A stretch of 64,000 nt of DNA from Streptomyces sp. NBC_01445. GTDB taxonomy: Bacteria; Actinomycetota; Actinomycetes; Streptomycetales; Streptomycetaceae. Position 1 is the first letter of the stretch. Every line of letters starts with the position of its first letter. Under the pieces are notes generated by a model. It did no database searches. It had not been told where the DNA came from and saw nothing but the letters and a program-made list of their open reading frames with translations. The position numbers were made by a program, and so were the translations under genes. The stretch is taken from positions 6,321,001 through 6,385,000 of the forward strand of contig NZ_CP109485.1 in the NCBI RefSeq assembly GCF_035918235.1, given 5' to 3'. Below are positions 49,722 to 57,797 of this stretch, one piece after another.

Positions 49722-50168
49722 ATGGCCATGCAGGTCTTGTTCTTGATCGTGCCCGTGTTCATCGCGTCGGTGGCGATCTTCATGGCGGTGGCGCTGACGC
49801 GCCGCTCGATGCAGATGAGAAGGGCCTGGGCGAGCGGCCTGACCGCAGAGGCCCGCTGCCTGCGCGCGTTCACCTCGACGAGGCGTGACGACGACGGCTT
49901 CCGGAGCACCACGCAGCACCACGTGTACGAGTTCACGGCCGGTGACGGACGCCCCGTCAGGTTCGAGGAGGCCAACGGGCCCGCGACCACCGTGCAGGGC
50001 GATGTCGTGAGGGTGTACTACACCGCCGACCGCCCCGACCGTGCCACGGCGCACGCCCCGGCCCCGGTGCGGGCCGCGGCGGGCATGGTGTTCCTGCTGG
50101 GCTTCCTCGGTCTCGTCGTCTCCTTCTGCGTATTCTTCGTGGTCGTCGCCGCCGAGATGCCCTTCTGA
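49722..50168 (+). CDS. DUF3592-like membrane protein (tandem copy 1)
   Basis: A 148-residue protein with membrane helices at both ends (VLFLIVPVFIASVAIFMAVAL and GMVFLLGFLGLVVSFCVFFVVV) and a central strand-rich domain (GLTAEARCLRAFTSTRRDDDG... HHVYEFTAGDGRPVRFEEANGPATTVQGDVVRVYYTADRPDRAT). This is the DUF3592 layout. The next gene encodes a paralogue 12 bases downstream. The ATG at 49722 was chosen after GGGGG; function is unknown. Confidence 0.78.
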   Translation: MAMQVLFLIVPVFIASVAIFMAVALTRRSMQMRRAWASGLTAEARCLRAFTSTRRDDDGFRSTTQHHVYEFTAGDGRPVRFEEANGPATTVQGDVVRVYYTADRPDRATAHAPAPVRAAAGMVFLLGFLGLVVSFCVFFVVVAAEMPF

Positions 50169-50180
50169 CCCGAGGCCCCC

Positions 50181-50606
50181 ATGGATGCCGTGTTCCACAT
50201 ACTCTTCCCGGTCCTGATCCTCGTCCTGGTCTGGGCCGGCTACGCGATCGTCCGCAGAAGCAACGAGCGGCAGGCCGCCTGGCAGAGTGGGCTGACCGCG
50301 CGGGCGCGGGTCGTCCGGGCCTATGTGACGGTCCAGGTGGTCAACAACATCGCCCGCCGGATCCAGTGGCACGAGTACGACTTCACCACCGCGGACCGGC
50401 GCGCGATCCGGTTCAAGGAGTCCGGTGGGCCGCCGAGCCGGGCCGCCGGTGACGAGGCGGTCGTCTACTACACGGTCCAGCAGCCCGACAAGGCCACCGC
50501 GTCGGAGCCGAGTCCCGGCAAGGACGCGTTCGGCATGATCTTCGGCCTCGTCGTCATCGTCGCGACCATCGGCATACTCATCAACGTCATGGTCCAGTAC
50601 GGCTGA
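50181..50606 (+). CDS. DUF3592-like membrane protein (tandem copy 2)
   Basis: A 141-residue paralogue of the preceding protein: AAWQSGLTARARVVRAYVTVQ matches AWASGLTAEARCLRAFTST, and VVYYTVQQPDKATASEP matches VRVYYTADRPDRATAHAP. Again there is a helix at each end. The pair probably arose by tandem duplication and may form a complex. No function is known. Confidence 0.78.
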   Translation: MDAVFHILFPVLILVLVWAGYAIVRRSNERQAAWQSGLTARARVVRAYVTVQVVNNIARRIQWHEYDFTTADRRAIRFKESGGPPSRAAGDEAVVYYTVQQPDKATASEPSPGKDAFGMIFGLVVIVATIGILINVMVQYG

Positions 50607-50658
50607 TCCGCCGCCGAGGTCTCCACTTCTGACGATGCGTCAATTATGGTGCCCGGTC

Positions 50659-52326
50659 ATGGGTCCCATGAGGCGTACCGTCGCGGAACTCGTACAGGAG
50701 CGTTGGGGCGACCACCGCCCCGGACTGTGGTGCGAGGACCAGGTCCTCAGTCATCACGAGGTGGCTGCGGGCGCCGCCGCCCGGGCCGCGCTCCTCGCCG
50801 ACCTGCTGCCCAGGGGGGCGGAGCCGCACATCGGCGTACTCCTGGACAACACCCCGGAGTTCCCGCTCTGGCTGAGCGCCGCGGCCCTCGCGGGTGCCGC
50901 CGTCGCCGGCGTCAACCCCACCCGGCGCGGCCCCGAACTCGCCCGCGACATCCTCCACACCGACTGCCGCGTCCTCGTCACCGAGCGGTCTCGTCTGCCG
51001 CTGCTCGACGGGCTCCAACTCCCTGGCGTACGCATCCTGGTGACGGACTCCGACGCTTACGGTGAGCTGCTCGCGCCGTACGAGGGAGCCAAGCCCGACC
51101 CCGCGCGCGCCACCCCCGAAACCCGCATGCTGCTCTACTTCACCTCCGGCTCCACGGGCGCGCCCAAGGCCGCGATCTGCTCGCAGGGGCGCCTCGCGGC
51201 GGCCGGGCAGTCGCTCGTCGGCCAGTTCGGCGTGCGCCCCGACGACGTCCACTACATCTGCATGCCGCTGTTCCACGGCAACGCGGTGATCGCCGACTGG
51301 GCGCCGGCCGTCGCGGCGGGCGCGGGCGTGGCGCTGCGGCGCCGGTTCTCGGCGTCCCGCTTCCTGGGTGACGTACGGGCGTACGGGGCCACGTACTTCA
51401 CGTATGTCGGGCGGGCCGTGCAGTACATCCTGGCCACCGACGAGCGGCCCGACGACCGGGACAACCCGCTGCGGATGGGCTTCGGCACGGAGGCGGGGGC
51501 GGTGGACGCGGCGCGGTTCGCCGAGCGGTTCGGGGTGCGGCTCGTGGAGGGGTACGGGTCGTCCGAGGGCGGCGCCGCCATCCAGCGCTCGGCGGGGACA
51601 CCGCCCGGGGCGATAGGGCGGGCGACACCGGGGGACGACCTGGCGGTCGTGGACGCGGCCACCCGTCGGGAGTGCCCGCCCGCGGAGTTCGACGCGGACG
51701 GCCGTCTCGTCAACGGGGCTGCCGCGATAGGGGAGTTGGTCAACCGCGGCCGCACGCCCTTCGAGGGGTACTGGCGCAACGAGGACGCGCACGCACAGCG
51801 CGTACGGGACGGCTGGTACTGGACGGGGGATCTTTTCTACCGCGACCGCGAGGGGTTCCTGTACTTCGCGGGCCGCACCGACGACCGGCTCCGGGTCGAC
51901 AGCGAGAACCTGGCGCCCGCGATGATCGAGAACATCCTCGCCCGGTACGAACACGCTGCCGCGGTCGCCGTGTACGGCGTGCCCGACCCGGTGGCCGGCG
52001 ACCAGGTGATGGCGACGCTCGCCCTGCGCGGGACGGACCCGGCCGAACCCTTCGACCCCCTCGGCTTCGCCGAATTCCTGCTCTCGCAGGCCGACTTGGG
52101 GACGAAGATGGCGCCTCGCTTCGTCCGGATCGTGGGGCGGATGCCCGTCACCGCGACGAACAAGGTGCACCGGGTGGGGCTGCGCCGCGAGGGGTTCCGG
52201 TGCGCGGACCCCGTGTGGTGGCGGCCGCCGGGGGAGAGCGGGTACCGGAGCCTCACCGATGCCGACGTCACGGCGCTCTCGCAGGAGTACGCGGCACACG
52301 GGAGATCGGAGCTGCTGGACGGGTGA
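50659..52326 (+). CDS. Acyl-CoA ligase (AMP-binding, FadD17-like)
   Basis: About 555 residues of the ANL adenylating superfamily. Visible are the P-loop-like LLYFTSGSTGAPKAAICS, YICMPLFHGNAVI, LVEGYGSSEGGAAIQRS, the WYWTGDLFYRDREGFLYFAGRTDDRLRVDSENL hinge region and the C-terminal Lys segment TATNKVHRVGLRREGF. It activates a carboxylic acid as acyl-AMP and then acyl-CoA. The substrate is unknown; long-chain or steroid side-chain acids are typical for FadD17-like enzymes. The start is uncertain (50635, 50659 or 50668). Confidence 0.88.
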   Translation: MGPMRRTVAELVQERWGDHRPGLWCEDQVLSHHEVAAGAAARAALLADLLPRGAEPHIGVLLDNTPEFPLWLSAAALAGAAVAGVNPTRRGPELARDILHTDCRVLVTERSRLPLLDGLQLPGVRILVTDSDAYGELLAPYEGAKPDPARATPETRMLLYFTSGSTGAPKAAICSQGRLAAAGQSLVGQFGVRPDDVHYICMPLFHGNAVIADWAPAVAAGAGVALRRRFSASRFLGDVRAYGATYFTYVGRAVQYILATDERPDDRDNPLRMGFGTEAGAVDAARFAERFGVRLVEGYGSSEGGAAIQRSAGTPPGAIGRATPGDDLAVVDAATRRECPPAEFDADGRLVNGAAAIGELVNRGRTPFEGYWRNEDAHAQRVRDGWYWTGDLFYRDREGFLYFAGRTDDRLRVDSENLAPAMIENILARYEHAAAVAVYGVPDPVAGDQVMATLALRGTDPAEPFDPLGFAEFLLSQADLGTKMAPRFVRIVGRMPVTATNKVHRVGLRREGFRCADPVWWRPPGESGYRSLTDADVTALSQEYAAHGRSELLDG

Positions 52327-52363
52327 GGCGTGTGCACCTTGGCGCGCGCCCCTGGGGGACTGC

Positions 52364-53200
52364 TCAGGCGAAGGCCGCCGCGTTGCGGGCCGCCCACTGT
52401 GCGAACGTGCCGGGCTCGCGGCCGAGCAGGGTGCGCACGTCCGGGCTCACCCGCTGCTCGGCGGGGAGCGGCGAGCCGAGGATGTCGAGCGTGCCGTCCA
52501 CGACCGGCTCCGGCATGAACCGCGTCATGAAGGCGCGGGCCTCCGCGCGGCTCAGTTCGGTGAACCGCACCTCGGCGCCGATCGCCTCGCCGAGCGCCGC
52601 GGCCTGCTCGCGCGGTGACACCGCCACCGGTCCCGTCAGCTCGTAGGCCCGGCCCGCGTGACCGTCCTCGCGCAGCGCGACGGACGCGACCGCCGCGATG
52701 TCCGCCGGGTCGACGACCGGCAGCGCCACATCGGCGAAGGGGGCTGCGACGGTGCGGTCGGCGCGGATGGAGTCGGCCCACGCGAAGGCGTTCGAGGCGA
52801 AACCGCCGGGGCGCAGCAGCGTCCAGTCCAGGCCCGACTGTCGCACGGCCTCCTCGAAGGCGTGCAGCCTGGCGTGCGAGACGGCGTCCGGCCGCGTCAC
52901 CGCTCCCTGCGAGGAGAGCAGGACCACGCGGCGTACACCGGCCGCCTTCGCCACGTCGAGCACCGCGGCCGGCGGCTCCCCGGCCTGGTGCAGCTCGGCC
53001 CCGATCAGCAGGAACAGCGCGTCGGCCCCCTCCAGCGCGGGCCGCAGGCCGGCCGCGTCGCCGACGTCCGCCTGTACGTGGCGTACGGGCAGGTCGGGCG
53101 CGGGGCGGCGGGACACGGCGGTGACCTGCTCGCCGGCGGCGGTCAGGGCGGCGACGAGCGGACGGCCGACGTTCCCGGTGGCACCCGTGACAACGATCAT
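52364..53200 (-). CDS. NmrA-family NAD(P)-binding protein
   Basis: A 278-residue atypical short-chain dehydrogenase. It has the Rossmann motif MIVVTGATGNVGRPLVAAL, then ADALFLLIG, VVLLSSQGAV, WTLLRPGGFASNAFAW and DIAAVASVALRED, typical of NmrA-like or quinone-oxidoreductase-2-like proteins. The active-site Tyr is not evident, so a redox-sensing or NAD(P)H:quinone role is possible. The gene is divergent from an HxlR regulator, a very common pairing, and is probably induced through it. Confidence 0.9.
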   Translation of the reverse strand: MIVVTGATGNVGRPLVAALTAAGEQVTAVSRRPAPDLPVRHVQADVGDAAGLRPALEGADALFLLIGAELHQAGEPPAAVLDVAKAAGVRRVVLLSSQGAVTRPDAVSHARLHAFEEAVRQSGLDWTLLRPGGFASNAFAWADSIRADRTVAAPFADVALPVVDPADIAAVASVALREDGHAGRAYELTGPVAVSPREQAAALGEAIGAEVRFTELSRAEARAFMTRFMPEPVVDGTLDILGSPLPAEQRVSPDVRTLLGREPGTFAQWAARNAAAFA

Positions 53201-53272
53201 CTTCAACTCCCTTGTACTGAGGGGGCTTTGGTGCCCCGCTCTGTTCTCGAAAGCTAGCATCCTGAGTAAAGT

Positions 53273-53280
53273 AGGTACCT
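53273..53280. promoter_or_regulatory. AGGTACCT palindrome in NmrA/HxlR promoter
   Basis: AGGTACCT lies between the divergent starts (53200 and 53310) within GTAAAGTAGGTACCTAG, close to the HxlR start. HxlR proteins often bind GTAC-centred palindromes there, so this is the likely operator. This is inferred. Confidence 0.5.
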
Positions 53281-53309
53281 AGAGGAAAGTGACTTTCCGG
53301 GAGGGCTGT

Positions 53310-53741
53310 ATGAGCGGCAGTGCAGGGCGGAAGGACGGAGGGCCCGAGCAGGCCTGCCCGATCTCGCCGGTTCTCGACATCGTCTTCAGCCGCTGGACCA
53401 CGCCGATCCTGTGGGCGCTCAACGAGTACGGCACCCAGCGCTTCGTGCAGCTCCAGCGCGCCATCGGCACCATCACGCCGAAGGTGCTCACGCAGCGCCT
53501 GCGGCAGATGGAGCGCGACGGACTCGTCGTGCGCACGTACTACCCGGAGGTGCCGCCGCGGGTCGAGTACGAGATCAGCGACCTGGGCCGCAGCCTCGCC
53601 CCGCTGTTCGCGACGCTGGCCGAGTGGTCGTCCGGGCATCTGCCCCTGGTCGAGGAGGCGCGGGAGAGGTTCGACGCGGGGGAGGGGGCGGGGACGGCCC
53701 CGGTCACCGGGCCGTCCCCAGCTGCTGGGCCCGCCCGGTGA
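53310..53741 (+). CDS. HxlR-family transcriptional regulator
   Basis: A 143-residue winged-helix regulator with the HxlR pattern: CPISPVLDIVFSRWTTPILWALNEYGTQRFVQLQRAI, then ITPKVLTQRLRQMERDGLVVRTYYPEVPPRVEYEISDLGRSL. A single Cys (ACP) near the N-terminus could be the redox or electrophile sensor, as in HypR or QsrR relatives. The start follows GGGAGGG. The stop overlaps the GTG start of the sensor kinase by four bases (GTGA), so a one-component regulator is coupled to a two-component system. Confidence 0.9.
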   Translation: MSGSAGRKDGGPEQACPISPVLDIVFSRWTTPILWALNEYGTQRFVQLQRAIGTITPKVLTQRLRQMERDGLVVRTYYPEVPPRVEYEISDLGRSLAPLFATLAEWSSGHLPLVEEARERFDAGEGAGTAPVTGPSPAAGPAR

Positions 53742-55003
53742 CCTCCCTCGCCGCCTCCCTGCGCGGCCCCTCCTACCTGCGCGGCAGCGCCCCGTGGTGT
53801 GCCGCCGGATATCTCGCGGGAGGGGTGCTCGTCGGGGCGCCGCTCCTGGTCACGTTCGTGACGCTCGGGGTCGCGGGCGCCGTGCTCTCCCTCGTCCTCG
53901 TGGGGCTGCCGCTGCTCGCCCTGCTCGCGCTCGCCGGGGTCCCGGTCGGTGCGCTGGAGCGACGCCGGCTGCGGCCCGTGACCGGCGATGCGGCGCCCAG
54001 CCCGCACCGCACACCGGCCGAGCCCGGCGCCACGGCCTGGCTGCGGCTGCGCCTCGGCGAACAGGCGACCTGGCGCGAACTCGCCTACGCCGCGCTCCTC
54101 GCGCTCGTCCTGTGGCCGCTCGACCTGCTGGTCCTGGCCTGCACGATCGGCCTCGCGGGGGCGGTGGCGGCGGCGCCGGTCCAGCTCGCGAGCGCCGGGC
54201 GCGACACCCGGGTCGTGAAGCTCTGGCTCATCGACTCCTACGGGCAGGCCGCTCTGTGCACCGTCGCCGGGCTCGCCCTGCTCGCGGTGCTCCTCTACCC
54301 GCTCGGCGCCTATGCCGCGGCGCGGGCCGCGCTCGCCCGGCTGCTGCTCGCGCCGCGAGAGACGGAGGAGGAGGCGCGGCTCGCGGAGGTCACCAGGTCG
54401 CGAGCGCGCCTGGTCGCCGCGTTCGAGGCCGAGCGGCGCCGCATCGAGCGCGACCTGCACGACGGCGCCCAACAGCGCCTGGTCGCCCTCACGATGAGCC
54501 TCGGGCTCGCCCGCCTCGACGCCCCCGCGACGGGACCGCTCGCCGAACGCATCGCCACCGCGCACGAGGAGGCGGGCCAAGTGCTCGTGGAGCTGCGGGA
54601 GTTGATCCACGGAATCCACCCTCAGGTCCTCGCCGACTACGGGCTCGCGGCCGCCCTCGACGACGCCGCCGACCGCTCGGCCGTCCCCGTCGACACCCGC
54701 ATCGACCTGCCCCGCCTGCCCGGACCCGTCGAATCCGCCGCCTACTTCGCGGTGTGCGAGGCCCTCGCCAACACCGCCAAGCACAGCGGCGCCGGCCGCG
54801 TCCTCCTCACCGCACGCCACGAGCGCGGCCGGCTCGTCATCGACGTACAGGACGACGGAGGCGGCGGCGCCGATCCCGCGCGCGGCAGCGGGCTCACCGG
54901 ACTCGCCGACCGGCTCGCCGTCCTCGATGGCACACTGACGATCATCAGCCCGGCCGGCGGGCCGACCGCCCTGTCCCTGGAGATCCCGTGCCCGGCGCTC
55001 TGA
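53738..55003 (+). CDS. Sensor histidine kinase (NarL/LuxR-partner type)
   Basis: A 421-residue kinase from the GTG at 53738. Four or five membrane helices fill the first 230 residues (LVGAPLLVTFVTLGVAGAVLSLVLVGLPLLALLALAGV and others). The HisKA_3 box is ERRRIERDLHDGAQQRLVALTMSLG with the phospho-His, followed by ELIHGIHPQVLADYGLAAAL. The ATPase domain has VCEALANTAKHSGA (N-box) and DVQDDGGGGADPARGSGLTGLADRLAVLDG (G-boxes). It is a signal-sensing partner of the response regulator that overlaps its end. The ligand is unknown. Confidence 0.92.
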   Translation: MTSLAASLRGPSYLRGSAPWCAAGYLAGGVLVGAPLLVTFVTLGVAGAVLSLVLVGLPLLALLALAGVPVGALERRRLRPVTGDAAPSPHRTPAEPGATAWLRLRLGEQATWRELAYAALLALVLWPLDLLVLACTIGLAGAVAAAPVQLASAGRDTRVVKLWLIDSYGQAALCTVAGLALLAVLLYPLGAYAAARAALARLLLAPRETEEEARLAEVTRSRARLVAAFEAERRRIERDLHDGAQQRLVALTMSLGLARLDAPATGPLAERIATAHEEAGQVLVELRELIHGIHPQVLADYGLAAALDDAADRSAVPVDTRIDLPRLPGPVESAAYFAVCEALANTAKHSGAGRVLLTARHERGRLVIDVQDDGGGGADPARGSGLTGLADRLAVLDGTLTIISPAGGPTALSLEIPCPAL

Positions 55004-55647
55004 GAGTGGTCCTCGCCGAGGACGCCGTGCTGCTGCGCGAGGGTCTCGTCGGCCTGCTCGCCCGGTTCGGGCACGAGGTGGTCGCCGCGGTCGGTGACGC
55101 GGACGCGCTGCGCGCCGCCGTCGCCGAGCACACGCCGGACCTCGTGCTCACCGACGTACGGATGCCGCCCGGCTTCCAGGACGAGGGCCTGCGCGCCGCG
55201 CTCGCCCTGCGCGCGGACCGCCCCGGCCTGCCGGTCCTGGTCCTCAGCCAGTACGTGCAGCGCTCGTACGCGGCCGAGCTCCTCGACACGGGCGACGGCA
55301 CCGGCGTCGGCTATCTGCTCAAGGACCGCGTGGGCCAGGTCGAGCAGTTCGTCGAGGCGGTGGAAGGGGTTGCCTCCGGCGGCACGGTGGTCGACCCCGA
55401 AGTCGTACGCCAGCTGCTGCGCCGCCGCCGCGACCCGCTGGAGCGCCTCACCCCACGGGAACGCGAGGTCCTCGCCCTGGTCGCCGAGGGCAGATCGAAC
55501 GGAGCGATCGCCCGGCACCTGGTGGTGAGCGAGGCGGCCGTCGGCAAGCACATCGGCAACATCCTGGGAAAACTGGACCTGCCCCCGGCGGACGATACGG
55601 ACACTCATCGCAGGGTGCTGGCTGTGCTGGCTTACTTGAGGGCTTGA
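54988..55647 (+). CDS. LuxR/NarL-family response regulator
   Basis: A 219-residue regulator from a GTG at 54988 that overlaps the kinase gene by 16 bases (GTG at 55006 is an alternative). The receiver domain has acidic pocket residues (AEDAVLL), phospho-Asp in LVLTDVRMPP and Lys in YLLKDRVG. The C-terminal NarL helix-turn-helix reads LTPREREVLALVAEGRSNGAIARHLVVSEAAVGKHIGNILGKL. It completes the two-component system. A strong hairpin follows the stop. Confidence 0.92.
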   Translation: MPGALRVVLAEDAVLLREGLVGLLARFGHEVVAAVGDADALRAAVAEHTPDLVLTDVRMPPGFQDEGLRAALALRADRPGLPVLVLSQYVQRSYAAELLDTGDGTGVGYLLKDRVGQVEQFVEAVEGVASGGTVVDPEVVRQLLRRRRDPLERLTPREREVLALVAEGRSNGAIARHLVVSEAAVGKHIGNILGKLDLPPADDTDTHRRVLAVLAYLRA

Positions 55648-55653
55648 TACGTG

Positions 55654-55675
55654 GGGGGCCCGCATGCGGGCCCCC
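55654..55675 (+). terminator. Palindromic terminator after the response regulator
   Basis: GGGGGCCCGC-AT-GCGGGCCCCC is a perfect hairpin starting seven bases after the stop codon. It separates the two-component genes from the convergent tRNA-Lys module. Confidence 0.85.
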
Positions 55676-55694
55676 GCTTACGCGGAGGGCCGGG

Positions 55695-55777
55695 AAATGG
55701 CGAATGCCCCCCACTCGCGTGGAGGGCATTCGCCGTGTCTGTGCGCCGCCAGGGACTCGAACCCCGGACCCGCTGAT
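55695..55777 (-). repeat. 83-bp direct repeat, copy 1, holding a truncated tRNA-Lys
   Basis: The 83 bases are identical to 55844-55926, 149 bases away. The unit contains the GCGAATGCCC hairpin (55700-55733) and the 3' half of tRNA-Lys (55743-55777). Here the tRNA breaks off after CGCTGAT and is replaced by unrelated sequence. Confidence 0.9.
55743..55777 (-). pseudogene. Truncated tRNA-Lys (3' half only)
   Basis: 35 bases are identical to the 3' half of the intact tRNA-Lys, from the anticodon stem to the acceptor end. The 5' half with the anticodon is missing, so no functional tRNA can form. It keeps its downstream hairpin. It is probably a product of unequal recombination or insertion at the tRNA gene. 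Confidence 0.85.
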
Positions 55778-55843
55778 GCTGTGTCTTCCCGGGGGATGAC
55801 CCCCGGACCCCCAGCCGCCTTCGCTGGGTCGGGGCCGGCCGGT

Positions 55844-55926
55844 AAATGGCGAATGCCCCCCACTCGCGTGGAGGGCATTCGCCGTGTCTGTGCGCCGCCA
55901 GGGACTCGAACCCCGGACCCGCTGAT
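55844..55926 (-). repeat. 83-bp direct repeat, copy 2
   Basis: Identical to 55695-55777. It includes the terminator hairpin and runs into the intact tRNA-Lys. The same module with two differences is found at 45272-45354 (tRNA copy 1). Confidence 0.9.
55849..55882 (-). terminator. Hairpin after tRNA-Lys copy 2
   Basis: GCGAATGCCC(C)CCAC pairs with GTGG(A)GGGCATTCGC around TCGC, just 3' of the tRNA. It is the same structure as at 45277-45310 and 55700-55733. Confidence 0.8.
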
Positions 55927-55964
55927 TAAGAGTCAGCTGCTCTAACCAACTGAGCTAGCGGCGC
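55892..55964 (-). tRNA. tRNA-Lys(CTT), copy 2
   Basis: 73 bases identical to copy 1 at 45320-45392, with a full cloverleaf and anticodon CTT. Two copies of the AAG-decoding tRNA fit the high use of AAG codons in this GC-rich genome. The upstream flank differs from copy 1 after about 12 bases. Confidence 0.95.
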
Positions 55965-56025
55965 TTGCTGACTCGAAAATAATACCTGGTTCTGAGGGGT
56001 GCTCCTGACACACCCGGGCGGGCGC

Positions 56026-56784
56026 CTAGATCGCCAGGGAGAGCAGGACCGGGGCCGCTCCGCGGTTCAGCGTGTTTGCCGCGTGGTGCAGGCGGTGGGC
56101 GTGCTCGATGGGGAGCGAGAGGGCCAGTGCGCCCACTGAGGAGCCGGCCGTGAGCGGGACGGCGGCGCACACCGTGCCCACCGCGTACTCCTGGAGGTCG
56201 AGGACCGGCACCGTCGCCGGCTGGGCGTCGAGCTTGGAGAGCAGGACGCGCTCGTTCGTGATCGTGCGCGAGGTGAGGCGGGCCATCTTGTGGCGGGAGA
56301 GGTGGTCGCGCCGCGCGTTGAGGTCGAGCTGGCCGAGGAGGCTCTTGCCGATCGCGCTGGCGTGCGCCGCGGAGCGGAAGTCCACCCACTCGTTGACCGC
56401 GGGGGTCGTGGGGCCCTGGGCGAGCTGGGTGATGCGGATCTCGCCGTCCACGTACCGGCTGAGATAGACCGCCGCGCCCAGGGTCTCGCGCAGCCGGTCG
56501 AGGGTGTGCTGGAGGCTCATGGTGAGCGCGTCCTCGCGGCCCTGCGTCGAGCCGAGGCTGGTCAGCGTCTCGCCGGTGACGTACGCGCCGTCGGAGGTCT
56601 GCTCCACGTACCCGTCGCGGCGCAGCATGCGCAGCAGTGGGGCGAGCCGGTCGGCGGGCAGCCCGGTCTCGTTGCTGAGCTCGGTGTCGGTGACGCCGAC
56701 GCCGCGTCGTGCGACGGTTTCGAGCACACGAAGGGCGTGCTGCACCGACTGGTGCTGCGCGATCGGCTCGTGCTTCAGCGCCAC
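56026..56784 (-). CDS. IclR-family transcriptional regulator
   Basis: A 252-residue regulator from a GTG at 56784 after GGGGG. The N-terminal winged helix reads VQHALRVLETVARRGVGVTDTELSNETGLPADRLAPLLRMLRRDGYV. The IclR effector domain begins near residue 85 (TLDRLRETLGAAVYLSRYVDGEIRI... RSAAHASAIGKSLLGQL... AVGTVCAAVPLTAGSSVGALALSLP). It lies next to the Ehu transporter genes on the same strand but after them, and may control them. Confidence 0.88.
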   Translation of the reverse strand: MALKHEPIAQHQSVQHALRVLETVARRGVGVTDTELSNETGLPADRLAPLLRMLRRDGYVEQTSDGAYVTGETLTSLGSTQGREDALTMSLQHTLDRLRETLGAAVYLSRYVDGEIRITQLAQGPTTPAVNEWVDFRSAAHASAIGKSLLGQLDLNARRDHLSRHKMARLTSRTITNERVLLSKLDAQPATVPVLDLQEYAVGTVCAAVPLTAGSSVGALALSLPIEHAHRLHHAANTLNRGAAPVLLSLAI

Positions 56785-56981
56785 GGCATCCCCCTGCAAG
56801 GACCGGTTCCGGACAGCTGGCCTCGGTCCACGATAGCTGCCAAGGTGCCTTTGTGGGGCGCCAGTTGGCGACTTTGGTGGCACGCTCCGGGCCTGTCAGC
56901 AGGAGCGCGCCACCCTGGCATATGCCAAAGTCATGCCCCAGGTTCGGGACCTCGGGACTTAGCGGACCTCACCGATCGTGG

Positions 56982-57797
56982 TCACAGCACTGCGCTGAGA
57001 AATTCCCGCGTCCGCTCGTGCTCCGGATCGCTGAAGATCTTCTCCGGCGACCCCGACTCGATGACCCGGCCCGCGTCGAACATCAGGACCTGGTCCGAGA
57101 TGTCCCGGGCGAAATTCATCTCGTGGGTCACGCAGAGCATCGTGATGTCCGTGGTGTGCGCGATGTCGCGCAGCACGTCCAGGACGCCGGCGACGAGCTC
57201 CGGGTCGAGCGCGGAGGTGACCTCGTCGAGGAGCAGTACCTGCGGGCGCATCGCGAGGGCGCGGGCGATGGCGACGCGCTGCTGCTGGCCGCCGGAGAGC
57301 TGCGTCGGGTACGCGTCGCAGCGGTCGCCCAGACCGACCATGTCGAGCAGCTCGCGGGCGCGCTGCTCCGCCTCGTCCTTGGAGAGGCCGAGCACGGTGA
57401 CCGGCGCCTCCATGATGTTGCGCAGGACCTTCATGTTCGGGAAGAGGTTGAACTGCTGGAAGACCATCCCGATGTTCTTGCGGACCTCGCGGATGTGCTT
57501 CTCGCCGGCCGGGACGAGCTTGCCGGCCTTCTCCTCGTGCGTGAGGAACTCACCGTTGACCTTGATCGTGCCCTCGTCGGGCTTGATCAGGGTCATCAGG
57601 AGCCGCAGGATCGTCGTCTTGCCGGAGCCGGACGGGCCGATCAGCGTGACGTGCTTGCCGGAGTCGACGGAGAAGTCGAGCTCGTCGAGGACGGTGTTCC
57701 CGCCGAAGCGCTTGACGACCTTGTCGAAGCGGATCAGCTCGCTGCCGTCCACCTTGGGGTTGGCCTGGTCTGTGGGGAGGTTCGGGTCAGCGGACAA
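56982..57797 (-). CDS. ehuA: Ectoine/hydroxyectoine ABC transporter ATP-binding protein EhuA
   Basis: About 271 residues from a probable TTG at 57797 that overlaps ehuD. Motifs are Walker A LIGPSGSGKTT, Q-loop VFQQFNLFPNM, signature LSGGQQQRVAIARAL, Walker B VLLLDEVTSALD and the H-loop THE. It belongs to the polar amino acid ATPase group and resembles EhuA of compatible-solute importers. It drives uptake through EhuC and EhuD. The upstream in-frame extension to 57860 is rejected because it lies within ehuD. Confidence 0.85.
   Translation of the reverse strand: MSADPNLPTDQANPKVDGSELIRFDKVVKRFGGNTVLDELDFSVDSGKHVTLIGPSGSGKTTILRLLMTLIKPDEGTIKVNGEFLTHEEKAGKLVPAGEKHIREVRKNIGMVFQQFNLFPNMKVLRNIMEAPVTVLGLSKDEAEQRARELLDMVGLGDRCDAYPTQLSGGQQQRVAIARALAMRPQVLLLDEVTSALDPELVAGVLDVLRDIAHTTDITMLCVTHEMNFARDISDQVLMFDAGRVIESGSPEKIFSDPEHERTREFLSAVL

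Noticed and set aside
45320..55964. Integrative element (ICE or prophage) between the two tRNA-Lys genes
   Set aside because: No integrase, excisionase, replication or transfer gene is present, and codon use is normal throughout. Only the repeat structure is reported.
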